Shown here piece by piece: positions 33,562 to 45,608 of a stretch of 64,000 bases of DNA. The translations under genes were made by a program, and so were the position numbers. The stretch lies in contig CACZPR010000042.1 in NCBI GenBank assembly GCA_902783155.1, forward strand, positions 1-64,000, read 5' to 3'. A model generated the notes under the pieces. The model had not been told where the DNA came from, ran no database searches, and saw only the letters and a list, made by a program, of their open reading frames with translations. This DNA comes from an uncultured Spirochaetaceae bacterium. GTDB taxonomy: Bacteria; Spirochaetota; Spirochaetia; Treponematales; Treponemataceae. Numbering within the stretch: position 1 is the first letter of the stretch; each line of letters starts with the position of its first letter.

Positions 33562-34427
33562 ATGGCAAAGACACTTTTTCTTTTGGAACCAAATTTTAAC
33601 AGCACGGCTGAACAGAAGCTCAACGGAAAGTTGATACAGGACGCTTTTGACACGGAGTTTTCAAGCTACGACAAAGTTGATGAAGTGACAGCCAAAATCG
33701 AGGCAGGAGAGATTGAACTGATAATCGCCTACCTGCACGAGTTGAGTTCCGAATCAAAAAAAGGATTCCTCCAGATTTTGAACCACGACCGCCAGACACC
33801 GTTTTTGCTCTGCGGCTCACACGAGGAGCTTCACAAATATTACGAGCGCGTCGATGCAAGAATTGTAAAATATCTCCAGCTCCCAGTCACAATCAACGAT
33901 TTTATCCAGGTTGTAAGGGAAGAACTTGCAAAAATCCGTGGCGTTGAAATCGAGGCAGTTATTGCGGAAAACAAAACAGAGGAGAGCGAGAAAGTAGAAA
34001 AAACAAAATCTGTACCGGTTGACCCCCGCAAACACATTCTGATTGTTGACGATGACCCTGTTTCTCTACGCACATTCACGAACATCCTCAAAAACGACTA
34101 CGCGACATCGGTGGTAAAAAGCGGTGCACAGGCACTTGAGTTTTTGGGCAAGGAGATTCCCGACCTAATCCTCCTTGACTACGAGATGCCGGTTATGAAC
34201 GGAGTCCAGACTTTTGAGGCAATACTTTCGGAAGAAAACCTGAAAGACATACCGGTGGTTTTTTTGACTGGCGTTTCCGATGCAGGCTACGTCACCGAGG
34301 CACTGAAAAAGAAGCCGGCGGGATATGTGCTTAAATCCGAGAAAGAGGAAATCATAAAATCCAAAATCAAGGATGTGCTTGAAAGAATCGACAACAACAA
34401 AAAATACAACACACCAAGGACAGACTA

Positions 34428-34431
<4 letters not shown>
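33562..34431 (+). CDS. Response regulator with degenerate plus intact receiver domain
   Basis: 289 residues from ATG 33562, five bases after GGAGG. ATG 33550, exactly at the predicted transcript start, is an alternative giving four more residues. The N-terminal half folds like a receiver but has no phospho-acceptor Asp (IELIIAYLHEL in that place). The C-terminal half is a proper receiver: LIVDDDP, phospho-site LLDYEMPVMNG, the Thr in FLTG and Lys in YVLKSE. No DNA-binding output. It overlaps the hybrid kinase gene by TTGA, so it likely partners that kinase. Confidence 0.85.
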
Positions 34432-36974
<2,543 letters not shown>

Positions 36975-37059
36975 GAAAAAAGAGGGGCTTTGCGCGGGGC
37001 AATAAGCTAATTTTTGCATTTTTTTGTATTTAAAAATAGCTAAATTTTGAATTCTACTA

Positions 37060-37065
37060 TATAAT
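37060..37065 (+). promoter_or_regulatory. -10 box of the GGDEF-EAL gene
   Basis: TATAAT 38 bases before GTG 37103; no good -35. A T-rich imperfect hairpin (AGCTA...TAGCT, 37008-37042) precedes it. Confidence 0.4.
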
Positions 37066-37102
37066 ATGAGAATAGAATCTGCATAAAAAACAGGGTGGCA
37101 CT

Positions 37103-38584
37103 GTGAAACTCAAGGAAATACAAAAGCAAAGATCCGTAAATATCCCTAGCCTCATTTTGCGCATAGTTTTGGCCATAATAATTTTCACGGTCATAATTAT
37201 AAGCGTCATTAGGTATGCCAGAAATCCGGAGAACTATTCCAAGATTGATGTGGTCCTGTTCCTGACGGCCTCCATTGCAACAATCATAATGTTCCTCTCG
37301 CTGGTCTATCACAGCAAATTGGACGCAACCACGAAGATTCCAACCGGGGAAAGATTCACATTCCAGGCTTTCCGTCTTATGCTGAACAAAAAACTGGACC
37401 TCTACGCGGTTCTTTTTATGAACATCAAGAATTTCAAGCACATCAACAGAATCGTGGGCAACAGAGGGGGCAACGAGGTTCTTGCAAAATACGCAAAAAA
37501 AATCAATGACTTTTTGCTGCCAAAGGAATACGTTGGCCGTATGGGTGGTGACAATTTTGTAGTCCTTGTATACAAACACCGCCTGAACGAATTTGTGAAC
37601 ATGCTGCAGAATATGACCGTCAACATTGGGGACAAAAGCGCAATAAAGGAACTAAGCATATACACGAGGGCCGGAATCTACACACTCTCGGAACGCGACA
37701 CCATCTCGGAGCTTTTCAACTACAGTTCCACCGCCCTTGCCTATGCGAAAAACTCCAGCAACAATGATTTTGTCTGGTTCCAAAAATACATGCTGGAGCA
37801 GACCTACGAGGAAAAGGAGATTGCCTATCTCTTTATGAACGCAGTCCAGAACAAGGATTTCAAGGTCTACTACCAGCCCAGAATCAACATAGAGACACAG
37901 CAGGTTTGCGGGGGGGAAGCCCTGGTCCGGTGGAATCGCAACGGAAAAATCTATATGCCGGACACATTTCTGGATTCGCTTGAAAGGAGCGGCCTGATTT
38001 CGACTCTGGATTTTTATGTGATGGAGCAGGTCTGCGAAGATTTAAACACATGGAAATCACAGGGCATTCCGCTTGTTCCAATTTCATCCAACTTCTCCAG
38101 ACCGAATCTGCATGACAAAAATTTTGTCCATAAAATCATGTCCACAATATCGAAACATAAAATTGATACAAATCTTTTTCAGGTCGAGATAACGGAATCT
38201 GCATCGGAGGATTTGAACGCACTGAAAGAGATTTTCGAGCAACTGCACATTTCCGACATTTCCACCCTTGTTGATGATTTTGGTGTCGGTGGATTTTCAT
38301 GGACACTCCTCAAAGACCCCAATGTGGATGGAATCAAGCTGGATAAATCGATTATCGAAAATATTGAGGTCAACGGAGGAGCAAATGACGATGCGCTTTT
38401 GGCGAGAAACATCATCCATGCCTGCCGCGATTTAAGAAAGGAAGTCATCTGCGAGGGTGTCGAAAATGCCGGGCAACGTGACATGCTTCTTAACATGAGA
38501 TGCAGCCAGATTCAAGGATTTCTGTTTGACGAGCCGCTTACGATGGAGGATTTCCAAAAAGTGCTGGAGAAAAAAACGTACTAG
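37103..38584 (+). CDS. Degenerate GGDEF plus EAL c-di-GMP phosphodiesterase
   Basis: 493 residues: two N-terminal membrane segments (about 15-70), a GGDEF domain whose signature reads GGDNF (148-152), so cyclase activity is doubtful, and an EAL domain. The EAL domain keeps EALVRW (272), the ITESA Glu, the DDFG Asp pair, IKLDKS Lys, EGVEN Glu and QGFLF. The loop DDFGVGGFS differs slightly from the common DDFGTGYSS. It probably hydrolyses cyclic di-GMP at the membrane. GTG start with a weak GGGTGG upstream. It is followed 12 bases later by the HD-GYP gene. Confidence 0.85.
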   Translation: MKLKEIQKQRSVNIPSLILRIVLAIIIFTVIIISVIRYARNPENYSKIDVVLFLTASIATIIMFLSLVYHSKLDATTKIPTGERFTFQAFRLMLNKKLDLYAVLFMNIKNFKHINRIVGNRGGNEVLAKYAKKINDFLLPKEYVGRMGGDNFVVLVYKHRLNEFVNMLQNMTVNIGDKSAIKELSIYTRAGIYTLSERDTISELFNYSSTALAYAKNSSNNDFVWFQKYMLEQTYEEKEIAYLFMNAVQNKDFKVYYQPRINIETQQVCGGEALVRWNRNGKIYMPDTFLDSLERSGLISTLDFYVMEQVCEDLNTWKSQGIPLVPISSNFSRPNLHDKNFVHKIMSTISKHKIDTNLFQVEITESASEDLNALKEIFEQLHISDISTLVDDFGVGGFSWTLLKDPNVDGIKLDKSIIENIEVNGGANDDALLARNIIHACRDLRKEVICEGVENAGQRDMLLNMRCSQIQGFLFDEPLTMEDFQKVLEKKTY

Positions 38585-38596
38585 TTTTTTTGGGGA

Positions 38597-40327
38597 ATGG
38601 GGATTGAAAAGGAGTTTCGTTTGATATTTTCGTTTGCTTATATTTATCTTGCGGTCTTTGTAATCTGCATCGCCGCGCTGATTTATATGTCTCTCCGCAA
38701 CTACAAGAATATTGATATATACTACTGGACTCTGCTTTTGTTTTTGCCGGTCTCATCAATCGGCTATTTTGCCAGAAACATTGCGACAACCCAGGAAGCA
38801 GCCATTGTAGCAAACGACCTGATTTATCTGGACGGAACTTTCATGCCCGCGATTGTCCTTCTGAGCACCATGCACGACTTTAAAATCAAGGCACCAAAGA
38901 TTTTAAAGATAGCCGTCTACGTTGTCTCGTTTTTGCACTTGGGGCTTGTGTGGCTTGGAACCAGCAACGGACTCTACTACAAGAGCGTGAAGCTACAGTT
39001 CGGTCCATACGGCTCTTTCTTGACCACGGAACCCGGTCCTCTAAGATTTTTGCACTACGTCTACATTGTCTCAATCATTTTGGGGATTCTGGCGGTCCTC
39101 ATCTATGCATGGAAACATCCTGAAAAATGCGCAAGGGGAACACTTCTCACATACACGATTCTTGTCGGCTCCAGCTCCGCAATCTACGGTGCGCAAGTCT
39201 TTGGCAACATGAATTACGAACTTCTGCCAATAGTCTACGCATTCAGCTCATGGTTTCTTGCCCTTTCATACGGCAGAAATTTCAGCCACAACATTGAGGA
39301 CATAGTTTCAACAATCCATGACATTGGTTCCATTCACGGCTATGTGGCTTTTGATTTACACAAAAAATATCTCTGCGCAAACGGAATGGCGTTCTCAATA
39401 ATCCCCGGGCTGGAATGGCAATCACTCGACAAAAAGATTGATGAAAAAAATCTTCCGGAAATTGATTTCTTCTACCAGATGATTGAAAAATTTGAAGAGG
39501 GAACAAGCGACACGGATTTCACCAAGGTTGGAGAAAAGACATACAAATACCAGGTCTCATATTTTTATGAAAGCAAAAAAGGTGCAACAAAAGGTTTCCT
39601 GTTTGAAATCTCCGACGACACAAAAAACAGACACTATCTTGAATTTGTAAACAACTACAACGAGACACTCTCCAACGCAATCAAATCGCAGACAGCAAAC
39701 ATCCGGGCAATACAGTCCAAAGTTGTGCTTGGTCTTTCCGACATGATTGAAAGCCGCGACCAAAATACAGGAAGCCACGTAAAACGGACGAGCGACATAA
39801 TCCAGATTCTTGTCGATGTGATGAGCGAAAAAGGAATCGGTTCACTTAACCGCGTTCTTGCCGATGATATAATAAGGGCCGCACCAATGCACGATTTGGG
39901 AAAGATTTCCATTGACAATTCCATACTCTGCAAGCCGGGAAAACTTACCGACGAGGAGTACGCGATAATGAAAACCCATCCCGTAAAAAGTGGCGAAATT
40001 GTTCTTGCCATTCTGAAAGGTGTTGAGGAATCACATTTTGTGTCAGTCGCCTACAATGTTGCCCGCTATCACCATGAACGCTGGGACGGAAATGGTTATC
40101 CAGAAGGTCTTGCGGGAAACGACATTCCACTGGAGGCCAGGGTCATGGCGGTTGCGGATGTCTATGACGCGCTTGTGAGCAAAAGGTGCTACAAGGAACC
40201 GATGAGTTTCAAGCAGGCCTATACCGTTATGATGGCGAACATGGGAACACAGTTCGACCCAATGATGGAGTCAGTCTTTATGATGGCAAGCCCCCGTCTG
40301 GAGGCGTATTACAAAAGTCTTGACTAG
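38597..40327 (+). CDS. 7TM-sensor HD-GYP phosphodiesterase
   Basis: 576 residues: an N-terminal block of seven or so membrane helices (about 8-228, HisKA_7TM-like), a PAS-like middle domain (about 240-350) and an HD-GYP domain with H432-D433 (APMHDLGKIS) and YHHERWDGNGYP (491-502). HD-GYP enzymes degrade cyclic di-GMP to GMP. Its position right after an EAL gene gives a two-enzyme degradation module. Confidence 0.9.
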   Translation: MGIEKEFRLIFSFAYIYLAVFVICIAALIYMSLRNYKNIDIYYWTLLLFLPVSSIGYFARNIATTQEAAIVANDLIYLDGTFMPAIVLLSTMHDFKIKAPKILKIAVYVVSFLHLGLVWLGTSNGLYYKSVKLQFGPYGSFLTTEPGPLRFLHYVYIVSIILGILAVLIYAWKHPEKCARGTLLTYTILVGSSSAIYGAQVFGNMNYELLPIVYAFSSWFLALSYGRNFSHNIEDIVSTIHDIGSIHGYVAFDLHKKYLCANGMAFSIIPGLEWQSLDKKIDEKNLPEIDFFYQMIEKFEEGTSDTDFTKVGEKTYKYQVSYFYESKKGATKGFLFEISDDTKNRHYLEFVNNYNETLSNAIKSQTANIRAIQSKVVLGLSDMIESRDQNTGSHVKRTSDIIQILVDVMSEKGIGSLNRVLADDIIRAAPMHDLGKISIDNSILCKPGKLTDEEYAIMKTHPVKSGEIVLAILKGVEESHFVSVAYNVARYHHERWDGNGYPEGLAGNDIPLEARVMAVADVYDALVSKRCYKEPMSFKQAYTVMMANMGTQFDPMMESVFMMASPRLEAYYKSLD

Positions 40328-40354
40328 TCCGTTTTCTTTTAAGGAACATTCGAT

Positions 40355-42406
40355 ATGGGAAAAAGTTTTGTGGGAAGAAAAAAGCACTGTTTTTTTTGGG
40401 CGACATTCATTTTGATTTCGTCCCTCACCTTTATGCAGTGTGCGTCTACAACCACAAAAGAAAATCCTGAACCAAATACTGAAAATCAAAACGAAAATCA
40501 GAACACCATAGCAGAAACTGTGGATGAAAAAATTCCTGAAGTTCCAAAAGGTCCAAGCGAGGAAGAAATAAAGCTGGCCAAGCAGGAAAACACAATCCAG
40601 ACAATAATTGAAGGGATGAGCCTTGAACAAAAGATTGCCCAGATGATTATGCCCTCAATCTACAAGCGGCCCAATTCCTACGAGGCTGCGGTAACAAAGA
40701 TAAAGCCCTACATAAGCGACGCAATCAAAAAATACAATTTCGGCGGAATCATTCTTTTTAAGGCGAACACAAATACGAGTGCACAGACTTTAACTCTGGT
40801 CCACGAACTACAGTCTGCCGCAACCGCTGAAAACTCCGGGAACAAAATTCCGCTTTTTATTGGAATCGACCAGGAGGGCGGAACCATAATCCGTCTGAAC
40901 AATTCGTGCTGGATGCCCGGAAACATGCTTGTCGGAGCGAGCGGGGACCCTGGTTTGAGCGAACGGTACGCAAATCTTGTGGGAAGCGAAATTGCGGCGG
41001 TGGGTGCGAACGTAAACTTTGCTCCGGTTGCGGACGTAAACTGCAATCCTGAAAATCCCGTAATCGGTCTTAGGTCTTTTTCTAGCGACCCGAATCTTGT
41101 TGCAAAAATGGTGGGCGGTTCCATCAAGGGTTATTCGGACGAAAATATTGTTTCCGCGCTAAAACATTTTCCGGGGCATGGAGACACGTCGGTTGACAGC
41201 CATGCGGGACTTCCGAGAATCGACAAGAGTCTGGACCAGCTGAAAAAAATGGAGCTTGTTCCATTTGCGTCCGGAATCAAAAACGGTGCCGACATGATTA
41301 TGACCGCGCACATACAGTTTCCAAACATCGAGACGCAGACCTACCGCTCAATTTCCACCGGACAGCAGATTTATCTTCCGGCGACACTTTCAAAAAAAAT
41401 CATTACGGACATTCTGCGCGGTGAACTTGGATTCGACGGAATCGTCATAACCGATGCGATGGACATGGGGGCGGTGACTCAGCATTTCAGAAAACTTGAT
41501 GCCGCAAAACTTGCAATCAATGCGGGCGTGGACATTCTTTTGATGTCATGCGACCTTTCAACCGAGGCCGATGTACGGAATGCAGGACAGCTGATTTCAT
41601 CCCTTGCAAGTGCGGTAAAAAACGGTGAAATCTCCGAGGACAGAATCAATGAGTCGGTAAAAAGAATTCTGCGCGTGAAATACAAATACGGAATCCTTGA
41701 CTGGAAACCTGATTTGCAAAATCGTCTTGCACATGCTACAAGTTACATCAGCTCGATTGAAAATCACAACAAGGAATGGGACATAAGCGCACAGGGAATG
41801 ACCGTCGTAAAAAATGAAAACGATTTGCTCCCGTTGTCCCCAGAAAAAAAAGTCGCAATCCTCTATCCGTTCAGCACGGAAACTACGTCGATAAAATACG
41901 GCATTGATTATGTCGAGCGGAAGTTCCAGAGAAAATTGGACGTGACGCTTTTGAGCTACACCGGAAAATCTTACGGAGCACTGTCGTCCACGCTTTCAAA
42001 AATGGATGCGGTGGTGATTGTCACTGAACTTTCAAAGCCCGCGCAGTTCAACCAGTTTTATGATTCATCAAGCCGGTTCGCATTTCCGCTCAGGGCAATC
42101 GAAAATCTTCACAGGCTCGGGAAAAAGGTCATAATCATTTCGGCGGAACTTCCTTATGACATTGCGGCATACAAAGATGCTGATGCAATCATCGCGGCCT
42201 ACGGAGCTTATGAGATGACAAAGGCCCCCACGACGGAAGCCGACAGAAACCCAGGCTACGGACCGAATCTTCCGGTTTCAGTCGCAACGACTTTCGGAGC
42301 AGCATCACCAAAAGGAAAACTCCCGGTGGACATCTACGCGCTGAACAAAAATTTCAAATACACTGATGAAATAATTTTCCCGGTCGGAACCAGCGCATAC
42401 TATTAG
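40355..42406 (+). CDS. GH3 beta-N-acetylhexosaminidase lipoprotein (NagZ-like)
   Basis: 683 residues. A lipoprotein signal with lipobox FMQC, a low-complexity Glu/Asn linker, then GH3 domain: LFIGIDQEGG, KHFPGHGDTSVDSH (about 269, the His-Asp acid/base dyad of NagZ-type enzymes), nucleophile Asp in VITDAMDMG (about 366), and a C-terminal alpha/beta domain. It should cleave terminal GlcNAc from muropeptides or chitin-like glycans. Being a lipoprotein it acts outside the cytoplasm, unlike E. coli NagZ. AAGGA precedes the ATG. Confidence 0.9.
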   Translation: MGKSFVGRKKHCFFWATFILISSLTFMQCASTTTKENPEPNTENQNENQNTIAETVDEKIPEVPKGPSEEEIKLAKQENTIQTIIEGMSLEQKIAQMIMPSIYKRPNSYEAAVTKIKPYISDAIKKYNFGGIILFKANTNTSAQTLTLVHELQSAATAENSGNKIPLFIGIDQEGGTIIRLNNSCWMPGNMLVGASGDPGLSERYANLVGSEIAAVGANVNFAPVADVNCNPENPVIGLRSFSSDPNLVAKMVGGSIKGYSDENIVSALKHFPGHGDTSVDSHAGLPRIDKSLDQLKKMELVPFASGIKNGADMIMTAHIQFPNIETQTYRSISTGQQIYLPATLSKKIITDILRGELGFDGIVITDAMDMGAVTQHFRKLDAAKLAINAGVDILLMSCDLSTEADVRNAGQLISSLASAVKNGEISEDRINESVKRILRVKYKYGILDWKPDLQNRLAHATSYISSIENHNKEWDISAQGMTVVKNENDLLPLSPEKKVAILYPFSTETTSIKYGIDYVERKFQRKLDVTLLSYTGKSYGALSSTLSKMDAVVIVTELSKPAQFNQFYDSSSRFAFPLRAIENLHRLGKKVIIISAELPYDIAAYKDADAIIAAYGAYEMTKAPTTEADRNPGYGPNLPVSVATTFGAASPKGKLPVDIYALNKNFKYTDEIIFPVGTSAYY

Positions 42407-42499
42407 ATTGAAAATTGATTTTTTCACGATTATTTTTTCGCACACTGCGTAGCCGTCGAATACTAAATAGCTTGAAATTTCCCCATGGACTTTTGCTTG

Positions 42500-43471
42500 C
42501 TAATCCATTTTGTGGATGACCGGCTGAACAAGACCCTCGTCTGTTTTTACATAAATCGTAAAAATATCCTTGTCCTTTTCTACTTTATATTCCCGTACTG
42601 AAACATAATGTGCGATTGCCTTTTTTTCTTCCGTTTCAAAAATCAGTTTTTTTGTTCCTGTCAATGTGTACGGCTGCATGAGATGTAATGAATCCGTGAC
42701 CGGCGAGAGGAGGATGTAAAGTCTCTGCGTTTTGAAATCAATAGGACTGCCGTCAAAACCGTAGGCATCGTCGTTAATGGCGCAGAATCTTTTCGCCCCT
42801 TCATAACTGTCGATTACATAAAGATGAAACTTGCCGTCATTCGGAAGCGATTGGATCATATAATTGCTGTAACCCATCGTGGAGACATAGGCTTTTTTGT
42901 TCGCATAAAGATCGCCGTCTCCTTCAAAGCTGATTTTAATTTTTGCAAATTCATTTTCATCTATTAAATTGTCATTGTCGTAATCAACATAAAAATAAAA
43001 ATCCGCGGTGTCCAAAAAGTTTCCTGACGTATCATTGAGCGAAACGATATAAACCACGGCCTCGTTTTTGCTGTTGATTCTCTGCTCCGAAGAAAATCCG
43101 TTGAACCCGTATGAGTCTGAAATATAAATGCTTGACCCGTCCCTCGGATTGATTTTTTCCTTGATGATGTATGTCCCTGGATTGAACATAACAGTATCGT
43201 TTACATCAATGGATTTTGATTTGGTCGGCTCCTCGTAATCGTAATTGAAATCTGTTGTGGCAAAAATTGAAATGTAATCATCTGGTGATGCATCTGCAAA
43301 ATGGATTTCAAAACTTTTGTTTTTGAGCAGAACGTTCTTGGCTGCCGGAATATTTTTTCCGTCCTGAACAAAAAAGATTTTATCGATGACGGATTTTTGG
43401 GCAGAAACAGTTCCCGCAAAAATAACAGTTGATAAAATCAACGCTGAAAAGAATTTGAACTTTTTTTTCAT
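42500..43471 (-). CDS. Secreted protein with EF-hand-like loop
   Basis: 323 residues with a signal peptide ending TVSAQ. Mostly beta-strand-like sequence. One calcium-loop candidate: DYDNDNLIDENE with acidic residues at loop positions 1, 3, 5, 9 and 12, as in EF-hands or dockerin-type loops. No family recognised. Preceded by GGGGGC and by TATAAT about 30 bases from the ATG. Function unknown; calcium binding is an inference. Confidence 0.6.
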   Translation of the reverse strand: MKKKFKFFSALILSTVIFAGTVSAQKSVIDKIFFVQDGKNIPAAKNVLLKNKSFEIHFADASPDDYISIFATTDFNYDYEEPTKSKSIDVNDTVMFNPGTYIIKEKINPRDGSSIYISDSYGFNGFSSEQRINSKNEAVVYIVSLNDTSGNFLDTADFYFYVDYDNDNLIDENEFAKIKISFEGDGDLYANKKAYVSTMGYSNYMIQSLPNDGKFHLYVIDSYEGAKRFCAINDDAYGFDGSPIDFKTQRLYILLSPVTDSLHLMQPYTLTGTKKLIFETEEKKAIAHYVSVREYKVEKDKDIFTIYVKTDEGLVQPVIHKMD

Positions 43472-43560
43472 AATGCCCCCAAGATTCTTTATTATAAACC
43501 GTTTGCCACTAATTTGTAAATCGTGTAGAATTAGGAAGATTAAAGTTTTAGGAGAATCAA

Positions 43561-44040
43561 ATGTCTGAATCAGAAAAAAAATACAACGTGGACAGCTTCA
43601 ATCTGGACCACACAAAAGTGACCGCACCGTTTGTCAGGCTCGCAGCAAAAAAAGTTGGCGAAAAGGGCGACGTAGTTACAAAGTTCGACATCCGCTTTTG
43701 CCAGCCGAACAAAGAGTTTATGACCACCGGCACAATCCACACGCTTGAGCATCTTGTTGCCGAGTACATCCGTGACGAAATCCCCGGCGTAATTGATTTC
43801 AGTCCGATGGGCTGCCGTACCGGTTTTTATTTTACGCTCTGGGGTGACAATTCTGAAGAATACATTGCGGAACACCTGTGCAACGTTCTAAAAAAAGTCG
43901 CCGTCTGGGACAAGCCTGTTCCTGCCACGACCGAAAAAGAATGCGGAAACTACCGCGACCATGATTTGGATGGCGCAAAAGCCTATGCAAAGAAATGGGT
44001 CGAAGGAATAGAATCAAAAGGCTGGAACTGCTACAAATAG
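43561..44040 (+). CDS. luxS: S-ribosylhomocysteine lyase
   Basis: 159 residues, full length for LuxS. Metal-binding HTLEH (60-64) and Cys128 (KECGNYRDHD), plus the catalytic Cys85 in SPMGCRTG, are all present. It splits S-ribosylhomocysteine into homocysteine and the AI-2 precursor. AGGAG precedes the ATG. DUF1538, PII-like and birA genes follow on the same strand. Confidence 0.97.
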   Translation: MSESEKKYNVDSFNLDHTKVTAPFVRLAAKKVGEKGDVVTKFDIRFCQPNKEFMTTGTIHTLEHLVAEYIRDEIPGVIDFSPMGCRTGFYFTLWGDNSEEYIAEHLCNVLKKVAVWDKPVPATTEKECGNYRDHDLDGAKAYAKKWVEGIESKGWNCYK

Positions 44041-44063
44041 TTTAGGAGAAACCTGCATAAAAA

Positions 44064-45608
44064 ATGAACCTTGTTCAAAAACTGAAGGAAACCGTTTTTT
44101 CCGTCCTGCCCATAATGGCGATTGTCCTGATTCTTGGATTCACGGTTGCTCCGCTGAATTCAATTTTAATCGTCAGATTTGTAGCGGGCGGTATACTTTT
44201 GATTTTGGGACTCACGATTTTTACTTGGGGCGTTGACATCGGTATTCTTCCGCTCGGTGAAAAATGCGGCGCGGCTCTCACATCGAAAAAAAATCTTGTG
44301 CTTCTGTTGATTGCGGCATTTGCAATAGGTTTTTTGGTGACGATTGCCGAACCCGATGTTCAGGTGCTTGCAGACCAAATTAAAAATCTTCTCATAATAT
44401 CAAATAAGTGGCTCTTTGTATTTTTAATTGCGATCGGCGTAGGTCTTTTTGTCATGCTCGGTCTTTTGCGGATAGTTCTGAATTGGAAACTCCGGTGGGT
44501 TCTGATTATAAGCTACGTAATCCTGTTTGTCATGGCTTTTTTTACGGGCAAGTTTCAGGAAGTCGCTTTTGATGCAGGAGGAGCAACTACAGGACCAATG
44601 ACAGTTCCGTTCATCATGGCGTTGGGCATGGGTGTGTCCGCTGTCCGCTCAAAAAAATCTGCAGAGGACTCGGATTCTTCATTCGGTCTTACGGGCATCG
44701 CATCGATTGGACCTGTCGCTGCCGTTTGCATATACGGAGTCATTGAGTTCATAAGGATAAAATCAACAGGAACTTTTCAAGGGGTAACAGTTTCCCCTGC
44801 AAATTTAGAAGCTGAGATTTTTTCACAAAAGTTTTTCGGGCTTGGAATTTTTATAGTCAACATTCCGGAAATTTTACGTGAAGTTTCTCTCGCCCTTTTG
44901 CCGTTGGTCATAATGTTCGTTGTGTTCCAGATTTTTTTGCTCAAGCTTCCGCGCAAACAGGTTTCCAGAATTATAATGGGATTCATTTATAGTTTTGTCG
45001 GCCTTGTGATTTTTCTTTTGGGTGTAAAAGGCGGTTTCATGGGTGCAGGAGAAAACCTCGGATTCATACTTGGAAAAAAAGCCTGCGAATTGGCATGGGG
45101 ATGGAAAGCATTCCTTATCATAATCGGATTTGTTTTTGGTGCGGTGATTGTCTGTGCCGAGCCTGCCGTTTGGGTTTTGACCGAGCAGGTTGAATCAGCA
45201 TCGGCGGGAAACATAAGGCGCAAAGTTCTTCTTGTAACGCTTTCTGTTGGTGTCGCAATATCAATAGTGCTGAGCATAGTTAGAATCATGTTCAATTTCA
45301 ATCTTTTGTACATACTTATACCTGGTTATGCTATAGCTCTGGTTCTCACATTTTTCTGTCCGCCGCTTTTTACGGGAATTGCATTTGATTCAGGAGGAGT
45401 TGCATCAGGACCGATGACCAGTACATTTCTTTTGTCGTTCACAATTGGAATATCCGGCGCAACTGCAAAAACAGGCACCATGACAGACGGATTCGGAGTA
45501 ATCGCACTTGTGGCAATGACCCCGCTGATTGCAATACAGATTTTGGGAATCATCTATAAAATCAAAACCAGCCGCAAAAAAACAGAAGCTGCATTGGAGG
45601 AAAAATGA
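44064..45608 (+). CDS. DUF1538 membrane transporter-like protein
   Basis: 514 residues with about 12-14 membrane segments arranged as two homologous halves. Each half has a signature loop: FDAGGATTGPMT (about 169) and FDSGGVASGPMT (about 441). The internal repeat suggests a pseudo-symmetric transporter. From memory, a two-protein DUF1538 system (UmpAB) in Halomonas was described as a Na+/H+-type antiporter; here both halves are one protein. AGGAG is 15 bases from the ATG, a long gap; an in-frame stop at 44058 rules out an earlier start. The next gene, a tandem PII-like protein, overlaps its stop. Confidence 0.8.
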   Translation: MNLVQKLKETVFSVLPIMAIVLILGFTVAPLNSILIVRFVAGGILLILGLTIFTWGVDIGILPLGEKCGAALTSKKNLVLLLIAAFAIGFLVTIAEPDVQVLADQIKNLLIISNKWLFVFLIAIGVGLFVMLGLLRIVLNWKLRWVLIISYVILFVMAFFTGKFQEVAFDAGGATTGPMTVPFIMALGMGVSAVRSKKSAEDSDSSFGLTGIASIGPVAAVCIYGVIEFIRIKSTGTFQGVTVSPANLEAEIFSQKFFGLGIFIVNIPEILREVSLALLPLVIMFVVFQIFLLKLPRKQVSRIIMGFIYSFVGLVIFLLGVKGGFMGAGENLGFILGKKACELAWGWKAFLIIIGFVFGAVIVCAEPAVWVLTEQVESASAGNIRRKVLLVTLSVGVAISIVLSIVRIMFNFNLLYILIPGYAIALVLTFFCPPLFTGIAFDSGGVASGPMTSTFLLSFTIGISGATAKTGTMTDGFGVIALVAMTPLIAIQILGIIYKIKTSRKKTEAALEEK

